64,000 nt of DNA from Jaltomata sinuosa (GCA_003996215.1 QJPP01004100.1:146904-210903); one strand, 5' to 3'; positions 1-13,120 are shown, counted from the stretch's first letter. A program made the numbers and translations. Notes: generated by a model not told the origin, from the letters alone.

Positions 1-302
1 GTAAAGAAAACCCAAATGTGAGGGTGAGGCCGGAATAGACCCATGTTGTGATATTGCTAATTGAGATTGTAAGTTTTTGAAAGTTAATAACTTCTGGTGA
101 CTTTTATGATTTGGTTGCAGATACTATTTTGGCTTGTCTTTTAAATGATTCTTTGTTGAGTAAACTATTTGCTAGGTATCGATGTCCTATTTACCCGTGG
201 TTCAATTTATTTGTACTTGTTTGAAATTAGGTTGACTTATGATGCCTTCCAGTACATAATGGTTTATACTGATACTATCTGGTACTTTTCTTTTATTGAG
301 TG
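1..302. other. Unassigned AT-rich sequence
   Basis: No long reading frame, domain or repeat boundary is recognisable. It runs directly into the degenerate LTR-like stretch that follows and may be part of the same old element. Confidence 0.4.
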
Positions 303-703
303 CAGACCGTGTTCTAGAGGTCAAATACAACCTCATCTCTAGCGGTGACAGCTGATTCGATCCAAGGATGAGTACCACATCTTCATGCTGCTATGAATCT
401 TCGTATTAGTTCTTGCCCCTCTTTTGGGCAATGAAACTTTTCCTTATTTTTATTTGATTTTAGATATCTTAGACATGGTGGTTGGATTTAGAGTTCTTGT
501 GCAATGACTTTTGGGTCTTGGGGAATGTAATAGATAGTTGAATATTTTCGCGCTTATATTTTGTTAGTTTTTGACTATTTTTGTTATTAAAATTATTTTA
601 TTATTATATCATCTTAAAGTGGCTAATTAACTGGGTTAAGATTTAGATTAGATGGTTCTCCCAGTTAGTGTGAATATCACTCGTGGCCATTTAGGTCATG
701 ACA
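303..703 (+). mobile_element. Decayed 3' part of a chromovirus LTR
   Basis: The stretch ends in a phrase resembling other chromovirus LTR 3' ends: CCCAGTTAGTGTGAATATCA, then CGTGGCCATTTAGGTCATGACA. The TGACA terminus matches the LTR ends seen at 11773, 31475 and 47740. No primer-binding site follows, so it is either a solo LTR remnant or was cut on the right. The 5' limit is a guess. This rests on resemblance only, not on alignment. Confidence 0.4.
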
Positions 704-3700
704 TATATACAGATCTTCGAGAAGACAACCGATATCTAGCTGATCATATAGGCTCATGTATTATCACATCGGCCTAAGTGTGTGTTGCTATATCATTATA
801 AGTTTCACAATATTTTTTCATATAAATGGTACATCTCTTTAACTCAATTAACTTAAGTGAAAGAATTTTCTTCCACTACAAATCACAACATAGAAGATAC
901 TTGATAACTCTAGGGAAACTATTGATATTATGCTTCTTTATATCAACTTCATCTAAATAGGGAGGACCAAAAATAATCTGATGTTTACAAGTTGATATTT
1001 TGATTCTTTATATGATTGTTTGTCTTTTCCTCTTATGCATCTATCTTGATCTTCTTATCTTGGCTCTCTCTGTTTTGGGATGATTCACTTCTGTAAGGCG
1101 ATATTTTTGATGAACTATTTTTAATTTATATGTGCACTCTTTTTTCTAATATATAGAAGTGGCTAGGAAAGCAGGTCCCGATCATCATGCTTGCTTTTTG
1201 TAGGGGCATTTAAGTCTCTTCACTTACTCTTTATGTTCTGAAATACTATTACAATGAGCTTTTGTACAACTATCGTATGCCCTAAATTTTGCTGAGTAAC
1301 CTCGTTATCATTAAGAATGCTTACGTTAATAGTGACTTGCAGACACTTCTCATTGTTTACATCAATTTTTCTCAAGTCTACTCCATCTCTTTCCATGTAT
1401 GTATGTACCTCTCTATTTTCCCTTTCATCTTCTAGATTTTTCTGCTTGGATGCTCCTTCAATCAATAAATACTTTTTTTATTTTCTCAGCGTTTGCTGAA
1501 AATATGTGCTGAAAATTATTATGGAAACTATTTCTTTTAGTTCTTAGATATGATAGTGAAAGCTACTTCTTTTGGTTGTCAAATAGGCGTAGTTTATGAA
1601 TAATGGTACAGTTTCCTCCTTGATTTTATTTTACGTATTCTATAAGGGTTCAACAACATTTTTCTTCTAAGCAGCATGATTTCATCACAAATATACTTAG
1701 TAATTGATTGCTTCAAGGTGTTAAATTAGTGACAACTGAATTAATTATCATAGTGATTTATGATTAATCATAATTCAAATAGATTCCTCTTAGAAATAGA
1801 TTTATGTTGGATAGTCTCAGTGCAATTCATGCTATTGGATTTTGTATGCTGGCATTTATCTTTGCCTTTCACCACCTTTGTTTTGCCAGTTGTGTTTAAT
1901 GTTTAACTTGTGCAAACTCTTCACTTTAGATGTCACATCTGTGTTGAATTCTCAAAAAATACACTTCTGTTGAAGAATTCGGCACACACCTGTTGATATT
2001 TTTGTAGAGTCTGAGCAACATAGCCCAATACTACATCAATACTGCATGAGTTTTATTTATATATTTTAATAGGATTGGTAAATATCTTCCTGCAGCCTAA
2101 CTCATGAAGTTTAACTCGATAATTATAAAAATTTCAGAATAGAAATGCTTACACATAAAAAGGTTATAGGTCTAGACATGTATTACTTGATAAAAGAGAT
2201 GTGCTTTTACTGCAATGACGGACAAACTGCTTGAATTGAAGAGCCAAATTTTCTTCTAACAATAATGAAGAACCTTATCCTTTAAAGTTATTTTTCAATA
2301 TTTTTGGTAAATAAATAATTTCATTACCAAAAGTGAACTTTAAGAGGACAAGCTATTGAATATCTCATCCCCACAGTTGTCCTAGACTTAGTGTCTAACA
2401 TAAAAAATACCTGTCTAAATAGAATAAATACAACTATCATGCTGGATAGAAATTATGATTTTCCAATCACTTAGCAAGTCTAACATTCTTAACAGCTTTA
2501 GCATGGATCTCTTGAACAATTAACTTGATCATAGCATGTGTATTTTGTCTTATGTTTTGAAAGACTCAATAATTCCTCTCCCTCCTAATATAGCAAGTTG
2601 TTATTGAATTACCTGAACAAAAAACTATTACTATAAAATATTGCAAAAGTTGTTGCTCCCTAGCTTGCTATTTTAGGAAATCTTATTCAATTAATTCTAC
2701 AACTATAAATATATATTGGAAGTTCATGAACAAGAAGTTATACATTTTAACAAGATGTTGTGATCGCTTAAGCTTGATTTATTTTGTCATTAAAAAGTTA
2801 GTTTCGTGGGTTTACATCCAACGTCATACGTTGTTAGAGGTAATTGACTTTGGATAGACCTTTTTCTATAATTATTTCTTTGCGTTGCATTTTTCTAAAA
2901 TTGTACCTTGCTGAAACAGAGGAGAAGAAATCTTGGATGTCAGTTGAAGAGTTTGGAAGAAAGCTGCTAGTTGGATTAAATCCTGTGTGCATTCTGAGCT
3001 CATTTTTATTTAAGCATTAACAAATCTGAAATTTAATTTGACATATAAGTGAGGAGGCTCAAATTGTTTCCTTTTATCAAGTTTGAGATCTATTGATTTT
3101 ATGTCAATAAATGTATGGTCTAATACCACAAGTCCAAGATATAGTACACATTATTTGGAGTTGGACTGTATGTTGATCAAGGAGTCGATGAAATAATTAT
3201 AGTCTAGATTCAAACCAATATATTGCTCTATGACTGAAGATACGATATTTTTGTAACAGATCACCATTTAACAAAATACAATTAGTTTTATTTTGCCTCT
3301 TGCAAATTACTATCATTGGGCCCTTAGCTGGAACGAGCTACACTCATCTAGTACAACTAGATAGACAACTTTCTGAATTAAGTATATTATTAATCTATTA
3401 GATTTTTTATTTACGGAACAACTGAAGCTTGGAGTGAGGAAGGCTTGCTATTATAGGCTCTCTCACTTCAACAATTGACAATGATTTCTTTTATAGGATC
3501 ATTTGATTTAACAAAATTTTAATTACTAGATTTATTCATTCCTGATTGTGCAGTTCTATACACATTTACTCACTAAGTTAGTATTTGGAAGCTAATGTTA
3601 ATTTGCTATTCAAGTGTTGCAGGTAGGTAATTCTATGTTCGTACAACCCTTCGTTATTTATATATATAATAGTAATTAAGGATTATAGTATTTTAACGTA

Positions 3701-4590
3701 AGTTTTGAAGTAGGTTATTTAGAATTCAAACAATTTTTTTGGAGGTTTTAGAATTCAGTTGATCTCCAAATGCTGATAGTGTTATTTAGAGTTCAAGGGG
3801 AACAAATAGGCGAAGACTATAATAAAGTTGCTTGTAAGGTTGATCTTTTACTTTCTGAAAGCTATAAATTTTTTTATGATAGCTTTTATCTTTCTTATTG
3901 ATGGTCATGATATTTCATTTATTAGGATATCAATTTTTGCTTTCAAATTCTCCTCTTTTTCTCTATGTTGACTGCTGTAAGATAACCTTTTTTTTGAAAA
4001 ATAAATGGTGTATCTCTACTTCTTCCTTTCTTTAGTCTTTTTTTTTTATATTTTTAATTTAACACAACTGTGACACCGAGCTCCGTTCTGTTAACTATTG
4101 AAAATATTGGTCCATTTGATATACCTCGATGGTTTTCTTTGGTTTCTACAGGTTTAATAACTTGATGAGCAACAAATTTCCTTAAGTTGTTAGTGCGTGT
4201 ACATTTCCTTCTCCATTAAGGTAATTCTCCCTAATTTTATTTCATTGACTCGTTGTGGGATGATCTTGATGAATTGTTGTGAGCTTAAGCCTCCTCTTTC
4301 GTTCCCCTTTCTCTATGACTGTGGTTCTTCTAGGTTCTTTTATTTTTAGGCTTATGTTGGTTCTCTTCTTTTTTAAGCATGGGTACATCAGTAAACTTCC
4401 CATATTCATTGGCCATGGCTTCAATACTATTAGATAAGCATTTGAATTGATTCAACATGTGTGATGATGATAAGGAGGAGTAGACAAGATGTGTATTTGG
4501 TGTTTTCCCCCTAAAAATGTTAATTAAATTTCTTTATTCATGTGCAATGTCTTTCTTAATGTCTAGCGGAAAACTGTGCAATAATATTTG

Positions 4591-4770
4591 TCGATCTATC
4601 AAAATGATATTTGGCTTTAGGGTGCATAATAATTTGTTTTTTCATAGGATAAAAGAAAAAGTTTTGATATTATTTATAGGTCTATCTATCAAAATAATAT
4701 TTGGCTTTAGAGTGCATGTTAGTTTAATTTTTTTTCATTGAATGAAAGAAAACATTACTGTATATACAAA
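4591..4770. repeat. Two-copy 90-bp tandem duplication
   Basis: The phrase ATCTATCAAAATGATATTTG at 4594 returns at 4684 with one change, an offset of 90 bp. Similarity continues through GGCTTTAG, GTGCAT and a T-rich stretch ending in GAAAGAAAA. The second copy is more diverged at its right end. Confidence 0.75.
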
Positions 4771-5384
4771 TCTAAAATGATTACTATTTAAAAAATATAT
4801 AAGATAGTTGAGTTGCCAAATGATGAAGGTAAAATATATTACTCTGATTTATTTGACATAATTATAGTGTAAAAGAAAACATTGTCAAAGGACAATGAAT
4901 GTTACTATAATGAGTACAAAGAAAAATCTTATAATATGCACCTAATGTATTGATTTTCTTCTATTCAAACGTTGTTAGAAAGTAGAAATTCCAGAAAGTG
5001 TTTTAACAGTTACATGTAGTTAATTCCTTTTCTTCAACTGAAAAATTTATGTTTCAAACTGAATTTTGTACTTTTACTTGGTCTTCCATATTTTTGAGAA
5101 TCTGAGCTATTTTATATTTGCAGGTTGCATGTCATAGGAGAAGAAGTTCAACTTTTTATCCTCAAAGGCTTCCAATTACATGCGTTTGAGATTTTCAAAT
5201 AGAGGATGATTTAAAATGGATCAAAATGTACTTCGCATAACTTTAGAAGGTGTATGATATAGTTTTTAAACTACCAAATTTGTGTAATTATAGTTGAAGT
5301 GATGATACATGAAATACCTTTTGTATATATTTCGATAAAATATTTTCAAATCTTAAGCTAAAATAAATAACTTCATTAATCATG

Positions 5385-5420
5385 TCGGGCTTGTGCATCA
5401 CACGGACTTGCCTTGCTAGT
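5385..5420 (+). other. Possible Helitron-like 3' terminus
   Basis: A degenerate dyad around TTGTGCATCACA is followed about 10 nt later by CTAG and a T. This is the order seen at Helitron 3' ends (hairpin, then CTRR, target T). The stem has mismatches and no matching TC 5' end was identified, so the call is weak. Confidence 0.2.
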
Positions 5421-5501
5421 ACATAAACAAAGTATTGCTGGAAATTATTTAGCTATGTAAGCCACTGTAGGAAATAGATACATCCATTGATAGGTTGACT
5501 A

Positions 5502-5531
5502 GTAACTTGCTTCATTCATGAAGTAAGTTAC
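5502..5531. repeat. 30-nt near-perfect foldback
   Basis: Arms of 14 bases, GTAACTTGCTTCAT and ATGAAGTAAGTTAC, pair around a two-base centre with one G.T. A related inverted copy lies at about 5580-5605 (GTTCATGAATGGAGCAAG). This is compatible with the inside of an old foldback or MITE element. Confidence 0.7.
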
Positions 5532-5687
5532 AACTCTACTAAATAACTTCCTATATTAAAAGAGGCAGAGTTATGTGGTTCATGAATGGAGCAAGATGTA
5601 ACTTCATAGTAATTCCCTAGTTAATAGAAGAAGATTTATGAAACTCTTCAATAAAGGTGGGAGTTAAAGATTACTTTATTCTACTAT

Positions 5688-7195
5688 TATAATGATCCTC
5701 GTGGTTATTTTCTTATTTTTATGTATTTTTGCTGTTTTGACCCTTGCCATAACTTCTACATCATTTATTTGACTTGCTAGGATAGGTGACACACTTCCCG
5801 AGGTGTTCTATTGGGATTTTAGAAGAGTTTCCTTATTTTAGAACTCTTAAAGTTTGAAATATTTGACTATAGTTAATATTCGAAGTAAACTAACTCGGAT
5901 GAGAATTTCATCAGCTCCATTAGCTCTGAAACATCGATTTTGGTCTAGTGAGACCTTTGGTTCGAGTCTCAAAGCTTTCAGACTCGTTTGGGGTACTTGG
6001 GTGAGTTTTAGGTAAAAATGGCAAAGTGTTGACTTCGGTAAATATTTCATCAAGATGACCTCCGTTGGTTATTTCGATGATCCCATTGAGTCTGGAATGC
6101 CATCTTCAGTTGGGTAGCATATTTGATTTGTGTTCATGAGATTCTGAATAAATCCTGAGGGTCTATTTGGAGACTTTTAACCTTGGTGTTGCAGCTAGTT
6201 TTTCAAGCTGCTGGTGCAGCTACAGGTCCTTCATCATATTCACGATGAATACCTCGCATTCACGAAGGTCAATATATTTGACCATCGCGGTCACGAGTTA
6301 GCCTTCATGTTTGTGATGAAGAACCTATAGGGACCCAGTCTGGAGTCCTTCGTCGCGTTCATAATGGGTCTCCAGCTAGTGTGGTCTCGCGATCGCGAGG
6401 GTTCCCCCACATCCACGATGAAGGGACCCTTGGCAGTTAAATATTGCTCCAGTTTGTTATTTTTACCATTTCAAATGAATTTTCGATATTGTTGGAGACC
6501 TAGAGTTTTTTGAAGAGTCCTTTACCAATTTCTGTTCGGGGTAAGTTCTTGTGTTCCCTCACTTATTCTCTGCTAGTTTACGCGTTTATCGTTCTCTATT
6601 TTTCTTAAATTCATATTTTAAATCCTTAAATTTCCCTTGATCATAGTAGATTTTTGGGCCCTAAAACATATCTCGCTGGTCCCTAAATTTTGAGCATGGG
6701 TTTTATGACCCTATTGAGGATGTAATTGCAGTTTTTGTTTCTAATTTCATTAGTAGGCCTCGAGGATTGATTTTTGATCCAATTTCTGGCTCAAATTCTA
6801 GATATTGATATGGATGTCATTATTCCCGTCTTGACTTGTAGAATGTGTTTGTGATAGCATGGCAACAATCTGAGGCACTTTGGAAGGAAAAGGCTCCCAA
6901 GTGATGGTTTGTGCTTGCAGTTCGGCCCCGAGGTAGGTTATGGATTACCTCCCTTAGACTTAGGTGGCTAGATTTTATATTTTATAAGTTGTATGAATGT
7001 TAGAACTAGGTTGTAGGGTAGAATTAGACTTTAATCCCTTTTCTAATTATCTGGCCATTTTCGGGATCGTAGAGTAGTGATTTCATGTTTATCATTAGTT
7101 TAGGTTGCCTTATCCTTGATGTGGTTTGGTTAGAATCCTTAGTATAAAATTAGAAGAGGATTTCATGGTAGAGTAGGCTTTTACCTGTTGATTTT
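5688..7195 (+). mobile_element. Chromovirus LTR, 5' 1.5 kb (truncated)
   Basis: Aligns by eye with the LTR that begins at 7196 and with the 3' LTR at 22036. Shared phrases include the start (TATAATGATCCTCGTGG, where the expected TG has become TA), the GAATGCCATCTTCAGTTGGG line and the CG-rich stretch at 6215-6430. The block AGGTAGGTTA at 6931 is followed by a TATA-like ATTTTATATTTTATAAG. The copy stops at about 7185, inside the homologous LTR, exactly where the next LTR starts. I infer that the second element inserted into it or joined it by recombination. Confidence 0.75.
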
Positions 7196-8180
7196 TGTAA
7201 TGACCCTCGTGGTCATTTTCTTATATTAGTGCCTTTAACTATTTTGACCCTTCCCATAGCTTTCTCATAGTTAGTTTGTCTTTCTGGGATAGATGGCATG
7301 CTTCCCGAGATGTTCGATCGAGTTTTTGAAGAGTTTCTTTATTTTGGAACTCGTAAAGCTAAAAGGTTTAACTTTGGTCAAATTTCATAGTAAAGGGGCT
7401 CGGATGAAAATTCCATCAGTGTTGTTAGCTCTCAAGCATAACTGTCGGATAATGGGACCTTTGATTTTTTCCCCGAGGCTTCCAGACTCATATTGGGCAT
7501 TCAAATAGCTTTTAGGCAAAATTAGCAAAGTGTTGACTTCAGTCAATATTTTATAAAGACGACCTCCGTTGGTTATTTCGATAATTTCATTGAGTTTGGA
7601 ATGTTGTTTTTTAGTTGGGTAGCATGTTAGGTTTGTGTTCATGGTGTTCAGAATGAATCTCGAGGGTCCAACTGGTGAATTATTAGCCTTGGTGTTTTGT
7701 TGCTGCTAGTGCAGCTCCAAGTTGTTTATCGCAATCACAATGTGGCCATCACGTTCGCAATGGTTTGAATTTTTGACCATCACATTCGTGAGTGGTTCAT
7801 CACCTTCATGATGAAAGGCAACTGGGACCCAATCCAGGTTGTTCTTTGCATTTACAAAGAAGACCATCGCAATTGTCCTTTTTTGCATTCGCGATGAAGG
7901 ACCCTGGCAGCTACAAATACTTCCTCCTTCATTTTTCACAAATTTCTCTATTGTTGAACTTGTGTACTTCATTTTCTTGAGCTTTTTTGATCATAACATC
8001 TTTCGGCTAAGTTGCTAGCTCATCCCTTCATAAATTCTTGTATATTTTGTGTATATCTATCCTGAATTTATCGAATTCTATGCTTTGATCCTTGAATTTA
8101 ATTCCTTTGATCAAGTGAGCTTCGAGAATGTTTTGATCCCCAAAATATGTCCCGTTTGTGCCTAAATTTTGGGCATGGGT
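7196..8180 (+). mobile_element. 5' LTR of the chromovirus, first piece
   Basis: Starts TGTAATGACCCTCGTGGTCA, matching 5688 and 22036. It contains a TTGAC-N4-GTCAA palindrome at 7533 and a CG-rich region at 7718-7905. It is interrupted at 8180 by a solo LTR and resumes at 11779. The joint is exact: TGGGT is duplicated on both sides, and removing the insert gives the GGGCATGGGTTTTA line seen uninterrupted in the copy at about 6695. Confidence 0.85.
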
Positions 8181-11100
8181 TGTGATGACCCTTCCTGTCA
8201 TTTTTGTGTTTATAATTTCCTTGTACTATTAGAGCTTTCTTGTAGCGACCGCAAGTCATTTATGGCTTGCTAGGACTGTTGGTTTGGTGACCTGGCCATT
8301 CGTTTGGTCTTTATGACCGTTTTCCTGTTTTAGAGCTTTAACTTAGGATATCATTGACTTTAGTCAACATTCTTAGCTAAGTGCTCAGACTCGCATTCTG
8401 ACAGTTCTGTTGGCTCTGGAATATTGAGTTTAGTCTAGTTAGACCTTTAGATGAGGCCTGAGAACTTCCGATGCGGGTGCTATGTTGTTTTTTCTGTTTT
8501 CAGGCCATTTAGAGTTGAAAGTGTAACTTTGGTCAGCTTTCGATGATCGGAGCGTCAGATTCGAAATCCGACGATTCCATCAGCTTCAGAATGATGAGTT
8601 TGGGTTAAGCTGGTGGTTGGTTCAGGTCCTGAGTTAGCCGAGCTCATTTTGGCTAGTTGGTTGGTTTTAGCTAGTGTTGACTTGGGTCAACATTTCTCTG
8701 GAACGACCTCGTATGGAAGTTTTGTTGATTCCGTTGAGTCCGGAACATTATTTCCACTATATTAGAATAGTTTGTTTTTGAGTATCGGGTTCCGATTATG
8801 CCAGAAATGCCCCGTATAAGTTTTAGAAATTGCAGATTTTCTGTTGTAGGCCAGCCTTCAACGCAATCACGCCAAGGCCAGCGCAATAGCGCCTCAGTGC
8901 CTGCAGCCTACCTGTGTGATGGTGCCGTCCCTGCGTAATAGTGCGCGCGCACATCCTAGACGGCCTGCTTGATAGCGCCCTTCTGGTGCGATGGCGCCTG
9001 GCCTCCTTCCGCACGATGGTGCTGTTTTAGCGCCAATGGCGCTGACCAGTGTGCCAACAATATATATTCTTGGTCCTTCGATTTTCCAGCATTATTTCTT
9101 GCTTTTTTCCAAGTCCAAATTGAAAATTCTCTCCACCAAAGTGTTCGATTATGTTCCTAGCTTGGGGAATCCATTGAATTGTGGGAAAATCTTGCTTCCT
9201 TGTTGATTGGTAGGTTCTTCTTCCCTAAAGTTGCCTTTTTCCTCCATTGTTGTAACCTCCATTGTTGATGGTTCCTAAAGTTTGAGATTTTTTTTGTAGA
9301 AGTTGTCCTCTTACAATTGCATGTTCGTGGGTCCATTGAATTCACTTCCTTGGCGTATTTCTCTCGTTGTGGTAAGTTATTCTTGCTTAATTTCTGGTTT
9401 ATTCTTAAAATTCCATCTTTAAACTCCTACTTGAGCGGGTTTTTTTGTGCCTTTCCCTTGGCAAAAATTGCTCAATTTTAGAGCATGTATTCTTAGTATT
9501 GTTGTGGTCATCGTGCTTCTTTCCATTTTTGATTTTGAGTTGTGGGCCTCGCGGCCCCACTTTTAACCCAAATTTCGACCCGACTATAATGATAACAATA
9601 TCGGTATCATTGGTCTTGTTTTAATGCCTAGTTTATGATTATGATAGTTTGATTACTGTTCGGAGCTTCTCGAAGTGGTTTAGGCTTGGACATCGTCGTT
9701 CCAGCAGCTTGTCGTCGGACGACAGGTAGGTTATAATTTAACTCTTTAGACTTCACATATATAGGGTAAAATTGTACTAATTGGCATCATTGGGTTGGGT
9801 TTACTAGCTTGGTACCACAGACCTTGACCGCTTCTTCATGTCTGACTCATTTTCTTCCTCCAATGTTTGTAGTATTTGTTATAGATGATATTATCACCCT
9901 TGTGGTCCTGCGTGACCTTGTATTGGTATTGACTTTGGACCATAGATGGTGGATTATTTGGGAATGCCCATGAGTCCCGGTTATTGATATCACGATTTTA
10001 GGCTGGTCATCTGTGCTGTAGAGGGATGGGAGCCTGTGTAGGGCCGATAAGTTGATTGTGAGTTGTTGGATTGTTGTTTGTGATTGAGCATGTCATTTTC
10101 ATGCATATAAAGGGAGTTTTCATATGTTTTACCACTGTTTTGGCTTCGGGCCCACTATTATTGGTTTTCTAAACTTTGCATGGCCTTGGGGGCCTGTTTT
10201 TGGCTGAATGGTTTTAAATGGTTTGAAATTGACTTTCGTGGATCTTCTTGGGGTAAGAAAGTTAAAAATGTTTTTTATCACTGTTTTCAGATTACTACTA
10301 GACTCGGTGAGGCCAAAGTGCTAGACATGTTTTATTGTTGATTAGAGTTGATACTAGACTCGGCAGGCCCGAGCACTGGACTTGTTTTACTATTATTTTA
10401 GACCCAATTATGCCGGGGCACCCCTGTAGGGGCTTTTGAGACTTATTTCACCGATTTAGACCCGGATGGGTTCTGGGCATGCATTTCGAGGTTGGGTTAC
10501 TACTTTGGATCCGAATTCACCTCAGACTGTTACTTTGAGGTTACGAGAGTTAGTATGTGGTCAAGGAACTCCATGGACCTTGAGGATCCGGTCCAGGGGC
10601 TACATGTCGAGTGTACTGGAGGAGGGGTATACAGTATAGTTGAGGTATACGGGCTGTGTCCTTCCATGGATCCTACCTACTGGGCCTTTAGGCGCTGGAG
10701 AAGGTATATACAAGGTTACTGTTCTACCCATGTTATATCATGCATCATACCATTCATCTGTGTGAGATTCCACCCTTGTTTGTTATTTGCTGAGTGTATG
10801 CTCCGGTAGTATGGGATGCCAGAGGGTTTGTCTTCACTTGTTTGTGTTTCTCGGGTGTATGAGCGCCCGTTGGGTCTTTAGGTAGACTTATTATTGCTTT
10901 ATCGAGATATGGGTCCTTATATTGATTTCTTATTATAATTGGATAATGAGAATAGTATTATGTAGCTTGACTTGGTTATTATTCTGGTGTTCGAACATGC
11001 TATCGTTGTTTTGCTCTCCTCCTTCCCTTTTTACTTGAGGTTACCGGTATACCTCCTATTTTCTAAAAATTATATATATATTATTATTACGAGGATCCCA

Positions 11101-11773
11101 AGTGCGTTATTTCTTTCTTTCACTTGTGCCTGTGATATATATATTCTAGTAGCTAGCCATGTATGTCATTTTTTACTTGTATTCCTTCTGTGCTAGCTTT
11201 TGTGTACTTATTCATTATTTTCTGTGACTACTTGCTTTTATTCTGCTTATTACTGCTCTTTTATCTTATATGTGCCTAGTCGGCCTATGATACCTACCGG
11301 GTACCCGTTGCTTAGCAATTGGTGCTCATACTATACTCTGCATCTTCTGGTGCAAATCATAGTGTGGGCCATCTCTGTTAGCTCGTGGAGACTCGTGCAA
11401 GGAGATTTTGGACCATCCTAGACTTAGGGTGAGCTCTTGGTGACCGGAGCTTAGCTTTTAGTTTATCTTTTGTATTATGTACTCTCTTACTACTCGGAGA
11501 CATTTATATATATTAGTTTGGATCCTTTTGTACTCTGTTGATGTAGTTTCATCTCTTATACTATGATACCAGGTTTTGGGATAGTTTTAGCTTCCATATA
11601 TATTCCTATTTTCCCTTTTCCTTATTGTATATCCCTTGGTTCCGCTTATATTATGCTATCTTCTGCCTGCTTGTTAGATACTAGCCCATTACTAACCGTT
11701 CTAGGCTATGGGGATTGATTTGCCTACTGGAGGGTTGTAGGTGCCATCATGACCGAGAAATTGGATCGTGACA
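8181..11773 (+). mobile_element. Solo LTR, 3.6 kb, with 5-bp TSD TGGGT
   Basis: Begins TGTGATGACCC and ends GGATCGTGACA, with TGGGT at 8176-8180 and again at 11774-11778. No primer site, gag or polypurine tract lies beside it, so it is a solo LTR left by recombination between the two LTRs of an element. It belongs to the same family as the minus-strand LTR at 33556-36989; both have a U3 with AGAGCTT, GCAAGTCATTTATGGCTT and GGTCTTTATG. It holds TTGAC-N4-GTCAA palindromes at 8354 and 8677, a CG-rich microrepeat at 8855-9050 and a hairpin, conserved block and TATA box at 9710-9775. Its frames of up to 105 codons are not genes. Confidence 0.93.
9710..9775 (+). promoter_or_regulatory. LTR hairpin, conserved block and TATA box
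   Basis: TGTCGTCGGACGACA at 9710-9724 is a perfect dyad with 7-bp arms and a one-base centre. It overlaps AGGTAGGTTA, the start of a ~30-bp block ending TAGACT that recurs in four other LTRs here. CACATATATAGGG follows at about 9754 and looks like a TATA box. If so, transcription would start some 25-35 bp further on. Confidence 0.55.
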
Positions 11774-11778
11774 TGGGT

Positions 11779-13120
11779 TTAAAAACCCGTTGCGAATGTA
11801 ATTATGAATTTTTTTCTAATTCCATAAGCAGGCCCTGAGGGTCAATTTCCAACCCGATTTTCGGCCCAAAATTATAATTATCAATATGGATATTATTATT
11901 CTCGCCTTGACACCTTGATTATATTTATTATAGAGTGGTAACATTTTGAGGAACTTTCAGAGGGAAAGGCTCCCGAGTGATGGATTGCGATTGTAGTTTG
12001 GCATTGAGGTAGGTTATAATTTACCTCTTTTAGACTTAGCTCGGCTAGATTTTATATTTTATAAGTTACTTGAACATTAGGGTAAGTTTTATGTTAGATT
12101 AGGCTTTAATCTTATTCTGTATATTTGGCCATTCGGGGACCGTAGAATAGAATTATCATGCTTATCCTTAGCCTAGGGTGTGTAGCCTTGTTATGTTAGA
12201 CCAGCATTCTTAGTATAGGCTTGAGGTGATTTTCGTAGTAGAGTAGGCGTTTTATGGTTATTTTCACTTTATAGTTCCATTTTTCATATTTATTGTCCAT
12301 ACTGTGTAACTGTGGGTCCGAGGCCATAGCTTTGGATTGGACGGAGTTCCAGGTCAGTTGTATTGCTTGGGAGGGTGCTTTTACCCTATTTTTTTTATAC
12401 ATACACATGTATTCTCTTGTGATGGCACACGTATGCTCATACATGCATTTACATGGCTAGTGGTACGGTTTTGAAAGAAAATATGAGATTTTTGGTTTAA
12501 GCATGGGATTTTCTACTTTTACTATGGTTCACAGATTTAAGAACAATACTTCATGTTTTATCACTGTTTTGGAAAGGAAAGGATAATACCACTTTTTATT
12601 CTCGGTCCGAGCGATGCTTTCAGACCTTTTCTCTATTTACTTTCTGTTAATGAGTCCGAGGGACGATTCAGGGCAGCCCGAGGAGAACATATCTGGGTTT
12701 TCATTTTATTTCATATGTTGATAAGCCCTAGGGCAGCTTGCAAGATGATTCAGGGAGCCTACAAGGTGGCCTACGAATCGCGTTTTGAGGATCTTACTTT
12801 ACTGCATTGGCCATATTTTGCACCATACCAACCCATGATGCATTGCATTCTCTTGTATGCACTTTGAGTGGTTTTATTGCTTTTATTTTTATTATCTTCA
12901 CCGTTAGTCCGAGTTATTTCTTTCTTTCAGTTTCCTGCGATTACTATATTTAGGTGGATCCCAATAGATAGTTTACTTTCATGTCTCTTATATTATATAT
13001 TATCTTCTGAGCTCGATCGGCCTACGGTGCCTACTAAGTAGCCTATATTTTGATACTCATACTATACTTCTACATCTTTTTCTGATGCAACACCTAGTAC
13101 GAGCCACCCTCATTGACCCT
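11779..13120 (+). mobile_element. 5' LTR of the chromovirus, second piece
   Basis: Continues the LTR after the solo-LTR insert. It shares with 6700-7185 the GGCTCCCGAGTGATGG line, AGGTAGGTTA (12007) and ATTTTATATTTTATAAG. The 3' part, with CGGCCTACGGTGCCTACTAA, resembles 11280-11400 of the solo LTR. It is cut at 13120 by the next element. No LTR terminus or primer site appears on the far side, so the LTR-gag junction was lost before or during that event. Confidence 0.8.

Larger units (their letters stand above)
704..5687. other. AT-rich region without recognisable genes
   Basis: About 5 kb of AT-rich sequence. The few frames of 60-80 codons lack any motif I know and look like chance. It holds a two-copy 90-bp tandem duplication near 4.6 kb, a weak Helitron-like end near 5.4 kb and a strong foldback at 5502. 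Old MITEs or introns of a distant gene are possible, but I see no splice pattern that supports a gene. Confidence 0.5.

Noticed and set aside
1..5687. Possible host gene with exons in the left flank
   Set aside because: No frame over 81 codons, no conserved motif and no consistent splice pattern could be found by eye.
10492..10809. 105-codon plus-strand frame
   Set aside because: Inside a solo LTR, with no motif, and not preserved in the related LTR at 33556.
12553..12867. 104-codon plus-strand frame
   Set aside because: Lies in LTR sequence and has no family match I recognise.
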